Of a DNA stretch of 8,944 nt, positions 6,458-8,944 are shown in pieces. Both the position numbers and the translations under genes were made by a program. The DNA comes from Gammaproteobacteria bacterium (GTDB lineage Bacteria; Pseudomonadota; Gammaproteobacteria; Magnimaribacterales; Magnimaribacteraceae), in the NCBI GenBank assembly GCA_002730855.1, contig PCBA01000034.1, positions 1-8,944 of the forward strand. The letters run 5' to 3'. Positions within the stretch are counted from its first letter, which is position 1, and every line of letters begins with the position of its first letter. The notes under the pieces are model-generated. The model saw nothing but the letters and a program-made list of their open reading frames with translations, was not told where the DNA came from and ran no database searches.

Positions 6458-7141
6458 ATGAAGAAATTAAAACATATTGCTATTATATTGGATGGGAATA
6501 GGAGATTTAGTAAGAAGCTAGGTCTTAAATGGTGGCAAGGGCATGAAAAAGGTGCTGAGAAGGTTGAACAGCTGTTTGACTGGTGCAAGGAGTTAGGTAT
6601 TAAAGAAGTTACATTATATTCTTTTTCTATTGAAAATTTTGAGCGTACCGAGGAGGAGAAAGGCTTCTTGATGAAACTTTTTATTAAAATGTTTAATAAA
6701 GTGATGAAAGATAAAAGGATTCATGAGAACAAGATCAAAATTAAGTTTATTGGCAGGAGAGGGTTGTTTCCTTTAGAAATCCAAAAGACAATGAATGAAG
6801 TTGAAGAGAATACTAAAGATTATGATGGATTTAGAGTAAATTTTGCAATGGGATACGGTGGCAGGGCTGAGATAGTTGATGCAGTTAAGAAGATTGTTTC
6901 AAAGGGCGTTAAGGCTTCAGATATCGATGAGGAATTACTTTCGAAGAATATGTATTTAGATAGTGAACCAGAACTGTTAATCCGACCAGGCGGGGAATTT
7001 AGGATAAGTAATTTTTTAGTATGGCAGTCAAGCTATATGGAATTGTGGTTTACTGATAAATTATGGCCTGAGTTTGAGAAAGAAGACTTAGTTGAGGCGA
7101 TTAATGATTTTAATGCTAGGGAAAGAAGGTTTGGTGTTTAG
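6458..7141 (+). CDS. uppS: Cis-prenyl diphosphate synthase (UppS / dehydrodolichyl diphosphate synthase family)
   Basis: A 227-residue cis-prenyltransferase that adds isopentenyl units to farnesyl or geranylgeranyl diphosphate, making the long polyprenyl carrier used for glycan transfer across the membrane. Visible motifs are ILDGNRRFSK with the catalytic aspartate (D12), the GHEKGAEK segment (H29), YSFSIENF (54-61), NFAMGYGGRAEI (128-139), and LLIRPGGEFRISNFLVWQ (R176, R182, S184) followed by ELWFTD (E195) and LWPEF. The spacing of R176, R182 and E195 equals that of the diphosphate- and metal-binding residues of the E. coli enzyme (R194, R200, E213). DGNRRF in place of bacterial DGNGRW is the archaeal/eukaryotic form. 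The length is slightly short for the family. Product length cannot be predicted by eye. Confidence 0.94.
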   Translation: MKKLKHIAIILDGNRRFSKKLGLKWWQGHEKGAEKVEQLFDWCKELGIKEVTLYSFSIENFERTEEEKGFLMKLFIKMFNKVMKDKRIHENKIKIKFIGRRGLFPLEIQKTMNEVEENTKDYDGFRVNFAMGYGGRAEIVDAVKKIVSKGVKASDIDEELLSKNMYLDSEPELLIRPGGEFRISNFLVWQSSYMELWFTDKLWPEFEKEDLVEAINDFNARERRFGV

Positions 7142-7166
7142 TTATAGATGTTACAGAAAAGAAAAG

Positions 7167-7192
7167 ATTATATATTAGGAGAAAATTAAATT
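7167..7192 (+). promoter_or_regulatory. Promoter region of the DHH phosphoesterase gene (two TATA candidates)
   Basis: Two AT-rich candidates lie in the 74-base gap: TTATATATTA near 7169-7178 and TTAAATTT near 7186-7193. The first would start transcription near 7197 and leave a short leader containing AAGGTG. The second is centred 26 bases from the ATG and would give a leaderless mRNA. The presence of a ribosome binding site favours the first. Confidence 0.5.
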
Positions 7193-7204
7193 TATTAAAT
7201 TCTT

Positions 7205-7210
7205 AAGGTG
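7205..7210 (+). promoter_or_regulatory. Ribosome binding site of the DHH phosphoesterase gene
   Basis: AAGGTG five bases before the ATG at 7216, complementary to the CACC(T) core of the 16S rRNA 3' end. It fixes the start and is one of only two convincing Shine-Dalgarno sequences in the window. Confidence 0.6.
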
Positions 7211-7215
7211 TTTCA

Positions 7216-8640
7216 ATGGATAAATATGCTAACTTTAAAGAAGGAATAGGAATTGCAGTTGAAAGGTTTAAAGAGCTTGATAAGAAGGAGACAATCAGGC
7301 TGGTTAGCCATTTAGATGCTGACGGTATAACTGCATGTGCTATAATGATAAAACTGCTAAACAGCAATAATAGGAAGTATTCTGTTTCTATTGTACAACA
7401 CCTTAATCCTGAAGTACTTAAGGAGTTGTCTAGAGAGCCTTACAAATATTTTATATTCACAGACTTAGGTGCTGGGCAGTTGAAAGGGATAAAAGAACAT
7501 TTAGCTGGGAAGACTGTTTTTGTTTTTGATCATCACAAGCCAGAGAATGTTAAACTAAATGGAGGCATTATCCATGTGAACCCTCACCTCTTTGGTATAG
7601 ATGGAGGAAGGGAGATTTCTGGAGCAGGCGTTTCGTTTCTTTTTGCTAAGGAACTTAGCTCTTCTGTCGAGGATATGGCTCATGTTGCTGTTATTGGTGC
7701 TTTAGGTGACATTCAAGGGGATAAAGATGGGTTCTTGAAGCTGAACAAAGAGATTCTTGATTTAGCTGTTGATAAGAAGAAGATAAAGATAATTAAAGGA
7801 CTTAGGATTTTTGGAGCTCAGACTAAGCCATTGCATAAGGTGCTTGAATATAGTACTGATCCTTATATCCTCGGAGTAAGTGGGAGTGAGTCTGGGGCAC
7901 TTCAGTTTCTAAAGCAAATAGGTATTGAGCCTCAGCACAATGGAGATTGGAAGAAGATTGTAAATTTGACTGAGGATGAACTTAAGAAGTTAATTGCTGG
8001 TATCATTACGAAAAGATTTGGTGAAGATGAGCCTGATGATGTTTTAGGTGATGTTTACATATTAAATGATGAACAAAAAGAAAGTTCACTTAGAGATGCA
8101 AAAGAGTTTGCTACCTTGTTAAATGCTTGTGGGCGGTTAGGTAAGGCTTCGCTGGGGATTGGGGCTTGTTTAGGCGATAAAAGGACAAAAGCAAAGGCTT
8201 TGCAGAATCTTAGCAGATATAGGAAAGAGATTGTTAGTGCTATGAAGTGGTTTGAGGATGCTAAGAAGAATAAATCTGAGGATGTTATTGAAGGAAAGGG
8301 TTATGTTCTAATAAATGCTAAAGAAAGTATAATGCCTACCATGATTGGGACTATTGCTTCGATTATTGCTAAATCAAATGGTTTGGGAGAGAGAACTTAT
8401 ATTATGTCTATGGCTCATTTAATTGACGGAGATATCAAAGTGAGTTGTAGGGTGAGTGGGAGTAGGAAGAATGATGTTGATTTAAGGGAAGTAGTTAAAG
8501 AAATAACTGATATTGTTGGTGGGGCGGCTGGAGGGCACAAGTTTGCTGCAGGAGCAGTTGTTCCTGCCGATAAAGAAAAAGAGTTTATGGCTAAGGCTAA
8601 AGAAGTTCTAAGTAAAAGAGGTCTTGAAGAAGTTATTTAA
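7216..8640 (+). CDS. DHH-family phosphoesterase, archaeal RecJ/GAN-like exonuclease
   Basis: A 474-residue DHH-DHHA1 protein, about the length of archaeal GAN (GINS-associated nuclease, a RecJ/Cdc45 relative). The DHH domain carries motif I SHLDADG (31-37, metal ligands D34 and D36), motif II FTDLGAG (D83), motif III DHH (105-107) and motif IV GALGDIQGD (D165). A middle region follows, and the C-terminal DHHA1 domain has RVSGS (412-416) and GGAAGGHKFAAG (435-446), the nucleic-acid-binding loop. All metal ligands are present, so it should be catalytically competent, unlike Cdc45. Family knowledge suggests a 5'-3' single-strand exonuclease associated with GINS-MCM, or a relative acting on RNA or short oligonucleotides; the sequence alone does not choose among them. 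The start is supported by AAGGTG five bases upstream. Confidence 0.88.
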   Translation: MDKYANFKEGIGIAVERFKELDKKETIRLVSHLDADGITACAIMIKLLNSNNRKYSVSIVQHLNPEVLKELSREPYKYFIFTDLGAGQLKGIKEHLAGKTVFVFDHHKPENVKLNGGIIHVNPHLFGIDGGREISGAGVSFLFAKELSSSVEDMAHVAVIGALGDIQGDKDGFLKLNKEILDLAVDKKKIKIIKGLRIFGAQTKPLHKVLEYSTDPYILGVSGSESGALQFLKQIGIEPQHNGDWKKIVNLTEDELKKLIAGIITKRFGEDEPDDVLGDVYILNDEQKESSLRDAKEFATLLNACGRLGKASLGIGACLGDKRTKAKALQNLSRYRKEIVSAMKWFEDAKKNKSEDVIEGKGYVLINAKESIMPTMIGTIASIIAKSNGLGERTYIMSMAHLIDGDIKVSCRVSGSRKNDVDLREVVKEITDIVGGAAGGHKFAAGAVVPADKEKEFMAKAKEVLSKRGLEEVI

Positions 8641-8674
8641 TTATTTCTTTATAAACCACTGGACAAACACCCTC

Positions 8675-8690
8675 GGAAAGTATTTAAATA
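8675..8690 (+). promoter_or_regulatory. BRE plus TATA box ahead of the hairpin region
   Basis: CGGAAAG followed by TATTTAAATA, the best match in the window to an archaeal BRE/TATA pair. With the usual spacing, transcription would begin near 8710-8712, at the base of the hairpin at 8704-8794. No coding frame follows within 140 bases, so the promoter either drives a small RNA or gives the gene at 8856 a long leader. Confidence 0.6.
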
Positions 8691-8703
8691 AGTAGTTCTG
8701 AAA

Positions 8704-8794
8704 GAAAAAGAGACCGCGCAAAACTTCTAACAAAAACTTATGGAGCATAGCCCCTAAAAGTTTTTTGTAAGTTTCACTTTATGGTCTCTTTTTC
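8704..8794 (+). ncRNA. Candidate structured small RNA (long imperfect hairpin)
   Basis: A perfect 12-base inverted repeat, GAAAAAGAGACC (8704-8715) with GGTCTCTTTTTC (8783-8794), encloses further paired segments. AAACTT (8721-8726) pairs with AAGTTT (8769-8774), and ACAAAAACTT (8730-8739) pairs with AAGTTTTTTGT (8758-8768) with one bulged T. This leaves an internal loop (8716-8720 against 8775-8782), a three-base bulge (8727-8729) and an apical loop of 18 bases. A consensus-like TATA box places the transcription start at about 8711, at the foot of the stem, and the T run at 8789-8793 can serve as terminator. No protein frame covers it. I do not recognise the family: it is not tRNA, SRP RNA or a canonical C/D or H/ACA guide. 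It could instead be a structured leader of the next gene or a mobile-element end. Confidence 0.5.
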
Positions 8795-8805
8795 AACACC
8801 CCAAT

Positions 8806-8837
8806 AATTTCTTTTTGATTAAAATAAAAAAGAAATT
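8806..8837. repeat. Perfect 11-base inverted repeat
   Basis: AATTTCTTTTT (8806-8816) and its exact reverse complement AAAAAGAAATT (8827-8837), separated by ten bases. As RNA it forms an A/U-rich hairpin just before the ribosome binding site of the last gene. The T run in the first arm could also mark the end of the upstream small RNA. Confidence 0.7.
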
Positions 8838-8852
8838 CAGCTGAGGTGAATT
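8834..8852. repeat. Short inverted repeat around the ribosome binding site
   Basis: AATTCA (8834-8839) and TGAATT (8847-8852) with a seven-base loop. The Shine-Dalgarno sequence lies partly in the loop and partly in the right arm. Bases 8834-8837 also belong to the right arm of the 11-base repeat, so both hairpins cannot form fully at once. It could equally be a protein operator. Confidence 0.5.
8843..8849 (+). promoter_or_regulatory. Strong Shine-Dalgarno sequence of the last gene
   Basis: GAGGTGA, seven bases fully complementary to the archaeal 16S rRNA tail, six bases before the ATG at 8856. It is much stronger than anything else in the window, where most genes seem leaderless or translationally coupled. 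Confidence 0.75.
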
Positions 8853-8855
8853 AAG

Positions 8856-8944
8856 ATGAATAAAATACCCATAAAAACAATTAATGAGATAAAACAAATA
8901 TATATTGATGATAAGAGTTCAACTCTTACTGATTTAGCAAAAAG
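8856..8944 (+). CDS. Start of an unidentified protein, possibly helix-turn-helix (3' end outside window)
   Basis: Twenty-nine codons from an ATG with a strong, well-spaced Shine-Dalgarno sequence, running off the window end. The visible N-terminus is MNKIPIKTINEIKQIY..., followed by a segment ending TLTDLAK. The pattern of a basic helix and then a ...LTDLAK segment resembles the first helices of helix-turn-helix domains in small regulators, terminase small subunits, or recombinase and homing-endonuclease accessory regions, but too little is present to assign a family. The long structured leader and the change in translation signal set it apart from the housekeeping genes to the left. Confidence 0.6.
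   Translation, partial: MNKIPIKTINEIKQIYIDDKSSTLTDLAK

Noticed and set aside
8704..8798. Box H/ACA guide RNA ending at the ACA at 8796-8798
   Set aside because: There is a stem, an internal loop and an ACA after the stem, but the distance from the upper stem to ACA is about 21 bases, not the 14-16 expected, and no K-turn or K-loop motif is visible at the apex.
8696..8860. Box C/D guide RNA using CTGA at 8698-8701 or 8841-8844
   Set aside because: No matching C box (RTGATGA) or internal C'/D' pair lies at suitable spacing; CTGA alone occurs by chance.

Overview
The window comes from a low-GC archaeon, and the gene set suggests a small-genome lineage of the DPANN type (Woesearchaeota/Pacearchaeota-like); that placement is inference. 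Archaeal signs seen directly are a prefoldin alpha gene next to ftsY, a Hel308-type helicase domain, an archaeal-type cis-prenyltransferase (DGNRRF signature), an archaeal RecJ/GAN-like DHH protein, and AT-rich TATA boxes centred about 25-28 bp upstream of start codons. In several cases that spacing implies leaderless mRNAs.

Layout. Positions 1-1520 (+) hold the 3' end of a homospermidine synthase gene and, after one base, a complete PLP-dependent ornithine/lysine decarboxylase gene. Together they form a polyamine (putrescine to homospermidine) operon. Positions 1579-2334 (+) encode the kleisin ScpA, the partner of SMC. Positions 2360-5359 (+) are a tight cluster: PRPP synthetase, prefoldin alpha and the SRP receptor FtsY, the last with an unusually long, acidic, repeat-bearing N-terminal region. 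Positions 5356-6027 (-) encode a helicase that stops exactly after its first RecA domain and overlaps the ftsY stop codon. It is divergent from a small two-helix membrane protein gene (6080-6415, +), and the two appear to share one central TATA element. Positions 6458-7141 (+) encode a cis-prenyl diphosphate synthase (UppS/dehydrodolichyl type) and 7216-8640 (+) the DHH phosphoesterase of RecJ/GAN type.

The last 300 bases are the least ordinary part. A consensus-like TATA box stands just upstream of a long imperfect hairpin (8704-8794) with no coding potential, a candidate small RNA. A second perfect hairpin (8806-8837) follows. A smaller one (8834-8852) shares bases with it and includes the only strong Shine-Dalgarno sequence in the window, ahead of a gene cut off by the window end (8856 on).

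Most of the genes are housekeeping: chromosome segregation, nucleotide precursor supply, protein folding and targeting, lipid carrier synthesis and replication/repair. The points most worth a second look are the decarboxylase-homospermidine synthase operon in an archaeon, the one-domain helicase, the FtsY N-terminal repeat, the shared divergent promoter and the structured region at the right end.
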